A stretch of 8,971 nt of DNA from an uncultured Bacteroidales bacterium (GCA_947074165.1 CAMTOT010000106.1:1-8971); one strand, 5' to 3'. Counted from the stretch's first letter, positions 1 through 6,960 are shown. Notes: generated from the letters alone by a model not told the origin. Numbers and translations are program-made.

Positions 1-71
1 TAATGCAACGGCGACCACCTAGATCTACACCAGGACGTACACTCTTTCCCTACACAACGCTCTTCCGATCT
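1..71 (+). other. Illumina P5 adapter with i5 index (artefact)
   Basis: This is sequencing adapter, not genomic DNA. Positions 2-30 match the P5 flow-cell sequence with mismatches at 6, 7 and 20. Positions 31-38 are CAGGACGT, which I recall as TruSeq HT i5 index D507. Positions 39-71 match the TruSeq universal read-1 primer site with one mismatch at 56 (A for G). Genomic sequence begins at 72. The mismatches suggest low-quality read ends carried into the assembly. Confidence 0.98.
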
Positions 72-299
72 ATTACAAAATTTACAAAACTCAACGCAAT
101 TAAAATAAAACTTCAGATGAATTTATTATCTAAAAAACATTAGTGATTTTTACTGCTCAAAAGCAGTGTTTGGTTAATTTTCAATTCATTTTAAACATCA
201 TCTACTAAATAAACAATAATTTATTTAAATAGTTCTGTAAATACACAAAAATATTTTCAATAAAATAAATGTATGTATATTTAGAAAAACGAAATACAA
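72..299. other. AT-rich non-coding stretch before the rhomboid gene
   Basis: These 228 bases hold no convincing gene. One frame is open from the adapter junction at 72 to a TAG at 141-143 (23 codons), so it could be the tail of a truncated gene. A run of that length is also easily expected by chance in DNA this AT-rich. A 6-bp hairpin follows at 152-167. Near the right end, TATATTTA at 276-283 matches the Bacteroidetes -7 element TAnnTTTG at seven of eight consensus and free positions, so it is a weak promoter candidate for the rhomboid gene. Confidence 0.5.
152..167. terminator. Small hairpin, possible weak terminator
   Basis: ACTGCT (152-157) pairs perfectly with AGCAGT (162-167) around the loop CAAA, and a T-G wobble can extend it at 151/168. 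The following + strand sequence is T-rich but has no clean T run. It lies 9 bases after the stop at 143 of a short frame open from the contig end, so it may end an upstream transcript. The stem is short and this call is weak. Confidence 0.25.
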
Positions 300-971
300 A
301 TGAAAACAGACCTTAAAAGAGTTAGATTATCCATAGTAATACCATTAATCATTACGATTATACTATGGATTATAGAGATAGTCCTGATTGAATTCAACAT
401 AAACTATCACAACCTGGGTATCTTGCCAAGAAATATTTACGGCAGTCATGGTATACTTCTTTCTCCATTTATACATGGTGATTACAAACATCTTATAGCC
501 AATACTCCTTCATTTCTGATATTATCGTGGGCTTTATACTATTTCTATAAAGAGATTGCAAACAGTGTACTTTTTAGTATGTTTTTACTTTCGGGTATTC
601 TAACATGGCTTTTAGGGAGAGACTCTTATCACATAGGCATATCTGGTGTGATATATGCTTTGGCATTTTATATATTCTTCAGCGGTGTATTCAGAAAGAA
701 CGCAAGACTATCAGCACTGGCTCTTATAATAGTATTTATATATGGTTCTCTCTTTTGGAGTCTACTGCCGGTAACTGAATACATTGATCCTAAAATCTCA
801 TGGGAAGGACATTTAAGCGGAGCTATTGCGGGATTTACCGGTGCTATATATTTTCGTCACAAAGGGCCTGCGGATGAAGTCTCATGCATAGATGATGATA
901 TTGAAGAAGATAATATTGATGAAAATGAGGTATTTGACAATCAGGAAAAAGATAATGTAAAATTATCATGA
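300..971 (+). CDS. Rhomboid-family intramembrane serine protease
   Basis: Predicted polytopic inner-membrane protease of 223 residues that would cleave transmembrane substrates within the bilayer. The rhomboid signatures are present: HLIAN with H64 and N68, the GISG motif at 113-116 with catalytic Ser115, and GHLSG with catalytic His171. Six hydrophobic segments lie roughly at 10-31, 68-83, 88-105, 111-130, 137-157 and 168-186, matching the minimal six-helix rhomboid core. Residues 191-219 form a strongly acidic soluble tail rich in Asp and Glu. As I recall, Bacteroides relatives also end in an acidic tail. The ATG at 300 is preceded by A-rich sequence without a Shine-Dalgarno site, as usual in this phylum. 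The gene stands alone and converges on marC. The substrate cannot be inferred. The family call is firm. Confidence 0.92.
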   Translation: MKTDLKRVRLSIVIPLIITIILWIIEIVLIEFNINYHNLGILPRNIYGSHGILLSPFIHGDYKHLIANTPSFLILSWALYYFYKEIANSVLFSMFLLSGILTWLLGRDSYHIGISGVIYALAFYIFFSGVFRKNARLSALALIIVFIYGSLFWSLLPVTEYIDPKISWEGHLSGAIAGFTGAIYFRHKGPADEVSCIDDDIEEDNIDENEVFDNQEKDNVKLS

Positions 972-1040
972 TAATTTCAGAATCTGTTAATTATCATATT
1001 ATTCCTTAAATTAAACATTAATACCAATGTTGTTAAAAAA

Positions 1041-1082
1041 ATAAAGTCAGAACAGACTTTACAATTACTGTTCTGACTTTAT
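1041..1082. terminator. Bidirectional intrinsic terminator between rhomboid and marC
   Basis: A perfect 15-bp inverted repeat pairs 1041-1055 with 1068-1082 around a 12-base loop. On the minus strand the stem runs into a seven-T tract (the A run at 1035-1041), which makes a good terminator for marC. On the plus strand it is followed by TATATTTTG, a weaker U-rich tail that can stop rhomboid transcription. Its position between two convergent genes fits a shared terminator. Confidence 0.85.
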
Positions 1083-1137
1083 ATATTTTGATAATTTCAG
1101 GTAATACTATAAATAAAAATAATCAAGGATTAATACT

Positions 1138-1719
1138 CTACAAAAGTGACGCGAGATTTGAAGTAAATAGCTTCACTGATATAGCAAGCAGAATGATACC
1201 GAAGAACTTACGGAGCACATATATACCACCTTTACCTATCAGTTTCTCAAGCAAGTACATATTCTTAATCACCAGATATACTATAATAAGATTTATAATA
1301 ACTGCCAAAACTATATTAAGAATATTGTATTCTGCACGCAAAGAAAGTAGTGTTGTAAATGAAGCAGCTCCAGCTATAAACGGGAAGACGACAGGTACAA
1401 TTGTCGTTGATCCTGAAGGACCGTCAAACTTAAATATTTCAATGCCAAGAATCATCTCAATAGCCATTAAAAACAATATCAATGCCCCTGCCACAGCAAA
1501 AGAAGACACATCTACACCGAAGAGTTTCAGCAACATATCACCTAAGAACAGAAAAGCCATCATCGTTATAAACGAAAAGATTGATGCTTTTGATGCACTG
1601 ATAGGACCATTTTTACGTTGCAGCTCAATTAAGATTGGAGTAAGCCCGGTAATATCAATAACCGCGAAAAGTACCATTGTAGCACTTAAAACTTCCTGAA
1701 TGTTGAATATTAAGTTCAT
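1138..1719 (-). CDS. MarC-family (UPF0056) integral membrane protein
   Basis: Multi-pass inner-membrane protein of 193 residues in the MarC/UPF0056 family, whose transport function is not established. Six hydrophobic segments lie roughly at 8-30, 46-68, 72-93, 107-126, 133-152 and 168-188. Family landmarks are FAVIDITGLTPIL (18-30), SFAVAGALILFLMAIEM (73-89) and VPVVFPFIAGAASFTTLLSL (108-127). The usual proline-glycine pairs of the first and third landmarks (DPxGN, AGPG) are altered to DITG and AGAA. I chose the ATG at 1717-1719. An in-frame ATG 63 bases upstream would put a -7-like element (1741-1748) inside the gene and add an extension unlike the family's usual start. Despite the family name, there is no evidence for a role in multiple antibiotic resistance. 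Its leader is shared with the divergent Crp/Fnr gene. Confidence 0.88.
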   Translation of the reverse strand: MNLIFNIQEVLSATMVLFAVIDITGLTPILIELQRKNGPISASKASIFSFITMMAFLFLGDMLLKLFGVDVSSFAVAGALILFLMAIEMILGIEIFKFDGPSGSTTIVPVVFPFIAGAASFTTLLSLRAEYNILNIVLAVIINLIIVYLVIKNMYLLEKLIGKGGIYVLRKFFGIILLAISVKLFTSNLASLL

Positions 1720-1740
1720 AAATATACGTTTTAACAAGGG

Positions 1741-1748
1741 CAAAGTTA
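1741..1748 (-). promoter_or_regulatory. Candidate -7 element of the marC promoter
   Basis: On the minus strand the sequence reads TAACTTTG, a perfect match to the Bacteroidetes -7 consensus TAnnTTTG, ending 21 bases before the chosen marC start at 1719. That implies a short leader of about 15 bases. No good -33 TTTG is seen at the expected spacing, so the call rests on the -7 box and its position. Confidence 0.45.
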
Positions 1749-1848
1749 ATAAATTAAAAATAACAAGACATTTTAAGAACATTTTTTAGGATAAAATTGT
1801 TTAGTTAATGTTGAATTTATTGAATAACCAGATAATAATAGTTAGGGC

Positions 1849-2565
1849 ATGAACGACATTTTTGAATTGTTAATGAACATCCCGTTTTTTTCGGGAGTAA
1901 GCAGAAGTAGTCTTACGGAAGTAATTGAGAAAACTAAGTTTTCATTCTTCAAGTATCAGGATGGTGAAAAAATCGTATTCCGCGACGAACCATGTAGAAA
2001 CATCAAATTCTTAGCATCCGGCAGAATTCGTAGCGAGTGTATAAATGAAGCTCACAACATCGCAATCATTGAGGAGTTTGACGCACCAATGGTTATATCT
2101 CCGAATTTCATTTTCGGCTCTCATACCGCACACCCTGTAGATGTATATTCTGTTGGAGTGAGTGGCGTAATGTCAATAGATAAAGCCACACTCATCTCCA
2201 TAATGCAGGCAAATGACATATGTCTTATGAATATGCTAAACATGACTTCAAGCAAATCTCAGAAACTATTTGAGGCATTTGATACATTTGCGACTCAGGA
2301 CGTAAGCAAAAAGCTGGCTTCATGGATATTGACGTATACAGAGAAAAAGGCAAAAAACATAAAGATATACTGTCGTCCAAAAGATTTATATACATATTTC
2401 GGAGTACAGAGAAGTTCGTTTCTGGCAACACTCAATGATATGCAAAGCAGAGGTATTATTGACTATGATTCCAGACATATAGACATATTGGACAGAAACG
2501 GATTAATGGAATACGCCAAAACAGGTACGTCAAATTATACTATTACACAACCTTTTAGCGCATAA
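1849..2565 (+). CDS. Crp/Fnr-family transcriptional regulator
   Basis: Cytoplasmic DNA-binding regulator of 238 residues. Residues about 8-115 form a cNMP-binding-like beta-roll: a KYQDGEKIVF strand at 35-44 and ASGRIRSE at 56-63. A long dimerisation helix follows at about 117-148, then a winged helix-turn-helix at about 150-215 with the recognition region near 177-200 (DLYTYFGVQRSS followed by FLATLNDMQSRG). The phosphate-binding cassette of true CRP (FGE...R) is absent. Its place holds SPNFIFGSHTAHPVDVYS (84-101), so cAMP binding is unlikely. There is no Fnr-type cysteine cluster, so an iron-sulphur oxygen sensor is also unlikely. The effector and targets are unknown. The gene diverges from marC across about 130 bases, so it may regulate marC or itself. 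TAATGTTG at 1806-1813 is a near match to the -7 consensus. Confidence 0.88.
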   Translation: MNDIFELLMNIPFFSGVSRSSLTEVIEKTKFSFFKYQDGEKIVFRDEPCRNIKFLASGRIRSECINEAHNIAIIEEFDAPMVISPNFIFGSHTAHPVDVYSVGVSGVMSIDKATLISIMQANDICLMNMLNMTSSKSQKLFEAFDTFATQDVSKKLASWILTYTEKKAKNIKIYCRPKDLYTYFGVQRSSFLATLNDMQSRGIIDYDSRHIDILDRNGLMEYAKTGTSNYTITQPFSA

Positions 2566-2663
2566 CGGCTAAAATAAAGATGTTATATTACAATTTATGC
2601 ATCAAAATGCTATGTGAGCAGTAATTTCCTGTCAGTGCGATATGATTATTATCTGATTTTTTG

Positions 2664-2671
2664 TAGTTTTG
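2664..2671 (+). promoter_or_regulatory. Candidate -7 element of the lysS promoter
   Basis: TAGTTTTG matches the Bacteroidetes -7 consensus TAnnTTTG exactly and ends 24 bases before the ATG of lysS, which implies a leader of roughly 20 bases. The -33 region is poor. The site overlaps an in-frame TTG at 2669-2671, which argues that this TTG is promoter and not a start codon. Confidence 0.5.
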
Positions 2672-2695
2672 CAGAAATTTGCAAATAAAAATCAG

Positions 2696-4423
2696 ATGAA
2701 CCTATTAGAATTAAGCGAACAGGAGATTATCAGAAGAAACTCACTTGAGGAGATGCGCAAGTTGGGTATCGAGCCTTATCCTGCAGCTGAATACGTTGTA
2801 ACGGGGTATTCAAACGAAATAAAAGAGACATTTCAAGACGACGCGGAACGCCGCGAAGTTAGTATAGCAGGACGTATCATGAGCCGCCGTATCATGGGTA
2901 AAGCCTCATTTGTTGAGATTCAGGATTCCGAAGGCAGAATCCAGGTTTATATCTCAAGAGATGATCTATGCCCCGGTGAAGATAAAGACATGTATAATGT
3001 AGTATTCAAGAAACTTCTTGATATTGGCGATTTCATTGGTATAAAAGGTTATGTATTCCGCACGCAAATGGGTGAAATTTCGATTCACGCAGAGGAACTT
3101 ACCGTACTTGCAAAATCTATCAAGCCGCTTCCGATTGTAAAATACAAAGACGGAGTAGCATATGATGCATTTGAAGATCCTGAAATGAGATATCGTCAGC
3201 GTTACGTTGACCTTGTAGTAAACGAAGGTGTAAAGGATATTTTCATTAAAAGAAATAAAGTTTATACTTCAATGCGCGAGTTCTTCAACGGTCGCGGATA
3301 CATGGAGGTTGAGACTCCGATCCTTCAATCAATACCGGGCGGAGCTTCGGCTAGACCATTTATAACTCATCACAATGCGCTTGATATACCATTATATCTT
3401 CGTATTGCAAATGAACTTTACCTGAAACGTCTTATAGTTGGCGGATTTGAGGGTGTTTATGAGTTCTCTAAAAACTTCCGTAATGAAGGTATGGACAGAA
3501 CTCACAATCCGGAATTCACTTGTATGGAGATATACGTATCTTATAAAGATTACAATTGGATGATGGAGTTTACAGAAAGAATGCTTGAAAAGATATGTCT
3601 TGATGTAAACGGTACGACCGATGTAAAAGTCGGAGAAAATATTATAAGTTTCAGAGCTCCATTCGCGCGCAAAACAATGACCCAGGCAATTATAGATTTC
3701 ACTGGTTTTGATATTACCGGCAAATCAGAAGATGAACTGAGATCATTCTGTAAAGAGATTGGCATCGAGGCTGACGAGACAATGGGCAAAGGAAAACTTA
3801 TTGACGAGATCTTTGGTGAGAAGTGTGAAGGCAACTATATTCAGCCTACATTTATCACAGACTACCCTATCGAGATGTCACCTCTTTGTAAACGCCACAG
3901 AACTAATCCGGAACTTACCGAGCGCTTTGAGCTTATGGTGAACGGAAAAGAATTATGTAACGCGTATTCAGAACTTAATGACCCGATTGACCAGCTTGGC
4001 AGATTCCAGGATCAGCTTAAACTGAGCGAAAAAGGCGATGATGAAGCGATGTTTATCGATATGGATTTTGTTCGCTCTCTTGAGTATGGTATGCCACCGA
4101 CTTCAGGTATGGGTATCGGTATGGACCGACTTGTTATGCTAATGACAGGTCAGGCGGCTATCCAGGAAGTACTATTCTTCCCTCAGATGCGTCCTGAAAA
4201 AACGGTTAAAAGAGATGCTGTTTCTAAATACACAGAGGCAGGCGTAACAGAAGAATGGGTTGCTGTAATACAGAAAGCAGGCTATCTTACGATAGAAGAT
4301 CTTGCCGCTGCAGTAGCAGGAAAACTTCATCAGGAACTTTGCGGACTGAATAAGAAATATAAACTGGAGCTAACAAATCCGACTCAGGACACTGTACAGC
4401 AGTGGATTGACGGAGCTAAGTGA
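2696..4423 (+). CDS. lysS: Lysyl-tRNA synthetase, class II
   Basis: Joins lysine to tRNA-Lys with ATP, releasing AMP and pyrophosphate, in the cytoplasm. The protein has 575 residues from the ATG at 2696. An N-terminal OB-fold for anticodon binding spans about 55-140 (VSIAGRIMSRRIMGKASFVE and on). The class II catalytic core spans about 165-500. Motif 2 is FRNEGMDRTHNPEFTCMEIY (261-280) and motif 3 is GMGIGMDRLVMLMTG (471-485). After the usual LysS end near residue 500 (FFPQMRPEK) there are about 75 extra residues, which I recall as normal in Bacteroides LysS but absent from the roughly 505-residue E. coli enzyme. The start MNLLELSEQEIIRRNS matches Bacteroides LysS as I remember it. The gene precedes gpsA by 87 bases holding a long hairpin. 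Confidence 0.97.
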   Translation: MNLLELSEQEIIRRNSLEEMRKLGIEPYPAAEYVVTGYSNEIKETFQDDAERREVSIAGRIMSRRIMGKASFVEIQDSEGRIQVYISRDDLCPGEDKDMYNVVFKKLLDIGDFIGIKGYVFRTQMGEISIHAEELTVLAKSIKPLPIVKYKDGVAYDAFEDPEMRYRQRYVDLVVNEGVKDIFIKRNKVYTSMREFFNGRGYMEVETPILQSIPGGASARPFITHHNALDIPLYLRIANELYLKRLIVGGFEGVYEFSKNFRNEGMDRTHNPEFTCMEIYVSYKDYNWMMEFTERMLEKICLDVNGTTDVKVGENIISFRAPFARKTMTQAIIDFTGFDITGKSEDELRSFCKEIGIEADETMGKGKLIDEIFGEKCEGNYIQPTFITDYPIEMSPLCKRHRTNPELTERFELMVNGKELCNAYSELNDPIDQLGRFQDQLKLSEKGDDEAMFIDMDFVRSLEYGMPPTSGMGIGMDRLVMLMTGQAAIQEVLFFPQMRPEKTVKRDAVSKYTEAGVTEEWVAVIQKAGYLTIEDLAAAVAGKLHQELCGLNKKYKLELTNPTQDTVQQWIDGAK

Positions 4424-4434
4424 AACTAAAAGTA

Positions 4435-4490
4435 CTCGATTTTGTGTCTGAACAAACGATTTGAGAAGTTTGTTTAAACACAAAGTCGAG
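4435..4490. other. Long imperfect hairpin between lysS and gpsA
   Basis: The arms 4435-4457 and 4468-4490 pair over 23 positions around the 10-base loop at 4458-4467. The outer 13 pairs include one T-G wobble. A single C/A mismatch, one T-A pair and one G-T wobble follow, then seven perfect inner pairs (AACAAAC with GTTTGTT). No T run follows on either strand within a few bases. It could be a terminator of unusual form, a processing site, or structure in the gpsA leader. It ends 20 bases before the gpsA ATG. Confidence 0.7.
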
Positions 4491-4510
4491 ACAATAAATA
4501 ATATTTTCGT

Positions 4511-5506
4511 ATGAAAATACCTGGACGGGTAGCTATCATAGGTGGCGGAAGCTGGGCTACGGCAATAGCAAAAATGGTAATGACCAATACAGATAAGATA
4601 AACTGGTATATGCGTCGTAACGATAGGATTGAAGAATTCCGTCGTCTTGGTCATAACCCTGCATATCTTTCGAGCGTTAAGTTTGATATTGACAATATAT
4701 TTTTCAGTACTAATCTTAATGAGATTGTAAAAAAGTCGGATACCCTTATTTTTGCGACACCATCACCATATCTTAAGCTTCACCTTAAAAAGCTTAGAGC
4801 AAAGATGTCAGATAAGTTTATTGTGACATCTATAAAAGGTATTGTCCCTGATGAAAATATGATCATCACAGAGTACCTGCAAAAGACATATAAGGTTCCG
4901 GATGAGAACATCGCGGTTCTCGGAGGACCATGTCATGCAGAAGAGATTGCATACGAAAGATTATCATATCTTACAGTCGGGTGTAAAAATCAGGAGAAAG
5001 CAACTGCCTTCGCTGATTTCCTAAAAAGCAGCTATCTTACTACTACGACATCCGAAGATGTAGCAGGGATAGAATATGGTGCTGTTCTGAAAAATGTTTA
5101 CGCCATAGCAGCAGGTATATGCAGCGGTCTGAAATATGGAGACAATTTCCAGGCTGTACTTGTATCTAACGCTATACAAGAGCTTAACCGATTTGTGCAG
5201 ACAGTAAATCCAATGGAAAGAAACATCAATGACTCTGTATATTTAGGCGATTTACTGGTGACTGCTTATTCAAAGTTCAGCCGTAATCATATGTTTGGTA
5301 CAATGATAGGCAAAGGATATTCAGTTAAAACAGCCCAAATTGAGATGGAGATGATAGCTGAAGGATATTATGGTACTAAATGTATAATGGAGATCAACCA
5401 GCAATACAACGTTAATATGCCTATTTTAGACACAGTGTACAATATATTGTACAAAAAGATGTCTCCTTATATGCAGGTTAAACAACTAAGCGAAGTGCTT
5501 AGATAA
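4511..5506 (+). CDS. gpsA: Glycerol-3-phosphate dehydrogenase [NAD(P)+]
   Basis: Reduces dihydroxyacetone phosphate to sn-glycerol-3-phosphate, the backbone precursor of membrane phospholipids; cytoplasmic. At 331 residues it has normal length. The N-terminal Rossmann fold shows the dinucleotide-binding loop IIGGGSWATA (9-18), and the family motifs SIKG (107-110, Lys109) and LGGPCHAEEIA (137-147). The catalytic lysine is in AVLKNVYAIAAGI (Lys194), and the substrate-binding C-terminal domain has LGDLLVTAYSKFSRNHMFG (245-263). The NGP-type substrate motif reads GHNPAYL (47-53). The start ATG follows the long hairpin by 20 bases and has no clear Shine-Dalgarno site. No -7 element of its own was found, so it may depend on transcription from lysS. 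An intrinsic terminator follows. Confidence 0.95.
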   Translation: MKIPGRVAIIGGGSWATAIAKMVMTNTDKINWYMRRNDRIEEFRRLGHNPAYLSSVKFDIDNIFFSTNLNEIVKKSDTLIFATPSPYLKLHLKKLRAKMSDKFIVTSIKGIVPDENMIITEYLQKTYKVPDENIAVLGGPCHAEEIAYERLSYLTVGCKNQEKATAFADFLKSSYLTTTTSEDVAGIEYGAVLKNVYAIAAGICSGLKYGDNFQAVLVSNAIQELNRFVQTVNPMERNINDSVYLGDLLVTAYSKFSRNHMFGTMIGKGYSVKTAQIEMEMIAEGYYGTKCIMEINQQYNVNMPILDTVYNILYKKMSPYMQVKQLSEVLR

Positions 5507-5519
5507 GCAACATATAATA

Positions 5520-5565
5520 AGCCCCATAGCGAAAAGATCTCCTTTTGGCTATGGGGTTATTTTTT
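5520..5565 (+). terminator. Intrinsic terminator after gpsA
   Basis: CCCCATAGC (5522-5530) pairs with GCTATGGGG (5548-5556). Beyond one G/G mismatch, AAAAG (5532-5536) pairs with CTTTT (5542-5546), leaving a five-base loop. A G-T wobble and an A-T pair extend the base outward to 5520/5558. The stem is followed by TTATTTTTT. It begins 14 bases after the gpsA stop, so pgi probably has its own promoter or is reached by partial read-through. Confidence 0.88.
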
Positions 5566-5597
5566 ATATTAATACTACACACACTAATAAAGTACTT

Positions 5598-6932
5598 ATG
5601 AAATTATGTCTTGAATCTGTTTATCCTTTTATCACAGAGGATAAAATTAATGCTATGGCTGCAAATGCAGCTGAGTGCAATGAGTTGCTGGAAAACGGAA
5701 AGGGAAAAGGAAATGATTTTCTTGGATGGGTAAATTTGCCTTCACAGGTATCATCAGAACTTGTAGAAGATATTAAAGCTACAGCAGCTAAACTTCAGTC
5801 GCTATGCGAAGTTGTAGTAGTAATCGGTATCGGAGGAAGCTACCTTGGAGCAAAAGCAGTTAACGATGCTTTATCAAACAGTTTTGATTTACTAAAAAAA
5901 GATCGCAAAGCGCCTGTTGTTCTTTATGCGGGTCAGAACATTGGAGAAGACTACCTTAGCGAACTACTTGAGACACTTGAAGACAAATCTTTCGGTCTTA
6001 TAAATATATCTAAATCAGGCACTACAACAGAGCCGGCAATAGCCTTCCGTCTTCTGAAAAAAGCTCTTGAAGACAAAGTTGGCAAAGAGGGCGCTAAAGA
6101 ACGTATTGTAGCAGTTACAGACGCATCGAGAGGTGCTTTACGCACGCTTGCTGACCAGGAAGGGTATAAAACATTTATCATACCTGACAACGTTGGAGGA
6201 CGTTTCTCTGTACTTACCCCTGTAGGTCTTCTACCAATTGCTGTAGCAGGTTTTGATATTGCCACTCTTCTTAGGGGCGCAGCCGATATGGAGAAAGCAA
6301 CAGGCACAGATACAGCTTTTGAAAACAATCTATCCGCTAAATATGCTGCTGCAAGAAACGCGCTTTACAGAAGCGGCAAAAAAATTGAAATACTTGTAAA
6401 TTATCATCCAAAACTTCACTATTTCGGAGAATGGTGGAAACAGCTATACGGTGAAAGTGAAGGAAAAGACGGTAAAGGTATCTTCCCTGCTGCCGTAGAT
6501 TTCTCTACAGACCTTCACTCGATGGGACAATGGATACAGGAGGGAGAACGCACAATCTTCGAAACAGTAATTTCTGTTGAGAAACCAAGCCGTTCACTTG
6601 CCATTCCTACGGACGCTGCCGACCTTGACGGTCTAAACTTCCTTGCCGGAAAAGGTATCGATGAAGTTAATAAAATGGCAGAACTGGGAACAAGACTTGC
6701 TCACGTAGATGGAGGAGTACCAAATATGAAAGTTTCTATAGAGAAAGTTGATGAGTATAATCTTGGGCAGATGATATATTTCTTCGAGCGCGCTTGCGGT
6801 ATAAGCGGGTATATGCTTGAGGTTAATCCATTTGATCAGCCGGGTGTAGAAGCATATAAAAAGAATATGTTTGCGCTTCTTGAGAAACCGGGTTATGAAG
6901 AAGCTACCAAAGCGATCAAAGCACGTATCTAA
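5598..6932 (+). CDS. pgi: Glucose-6-phosphate isomerase
   Basis: Interconverts glucose-6-phosphate and fructose-6-phosphate in glycolysis and gluconeogenesis; cytoplasmic. At 444 residues it is the short bacterial form, about 100 shorter than the E. coli enzyme. Visible sites are the SIS-domain sugar-phosphate loop GIGGSYLGA (77-85), the phosphate-binding SKSGTTTE (138-145), PGI signature 1 DNVGGRFS (197-204), the likely catalytic base Glu286 in GESEGKDGKG, and His307 in STDLHSMGQ. PGI signature 2 is PFDQPGVEAYK (411-421), with the active-site Lys421. The ATG lies 32 bases after the T tract of the gpsA terminator. I found no clear -7 box in that short leader, so its promoter is unresolved. 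A strong terminator ends the gene. Confidence 0.96.
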   Translation: MKLCLESVYPFITEDKINAMAANAAECNELLENGKGKGNDFLGWVNLPSQVSSELVEDIKATAAKLQSLCEVVVVIGIGGSYLGAKAVNDALSNSFDLLKKDRKAPVVLYAGQNIGEDYLSELLETLEDKSFGLINISKSGTTTEPAIAFRLLKKALEDKVGKEGAKERIVAVTDASRGALRTLADQEGYKTFIIPDNVGGRFSVLTPVGLLPIAVAGFDIATLLRGAADMEKATGTDTAFENNLSAKYAAARNALYRSGKKIEILVNYHPKLHYFGEWWKQLYGESEGKDGKGIFPAAVDFSTDLHSMGQWIQEGERTIFETVISVEKPSRSLAIPTDAADLDGLNFLAGKGIDEVNKMAELGTRLAHVDGGVPNMKVSIEKVDEYNLGQMIYFFERACGISGYMLEVNPFDQPGVEAYKKNMFALLEKPGYEEATKAIKARI

Positions 6933-6960
6933 ATAGATCCTGAGTGATTAAATAGTATAG

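Noticed and set aside
1088..1699. 203-codon open frame on the + strand opposite marC
   Set aside because: It lies antisense to a clear MarC family gene, its product matches no family I recognise, and it starts inside the terminator tail.
2553..2574. Hairpin over the stop codon of the Crp/Fnr gene as a terminator
   Set aside because: TTTTAGC and GCTAAAA pair over 7 bases, but no T run follows on the + strand and the stem is weak and AT-rich, so it is not a convincing terminator.
3550..3834. Minus-strand frame inside lysS
   Set aside because: It lies fully within the conserved LysS catalytic region and has a composition typical of an antisense shadow.
4370..4654. Minus-strand frame spanning the lysS-gpsA junction
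   Set aside because: It overlaps both real genes and the hairpin, and its product shows no family pattern.
5951..6328. 125-codon open frame on the - strand within pgi
   Set aside because: It is a shadow of the glucose-6-phosphate isomerase coding frame, with no recognisable domain and no promoter of its own.
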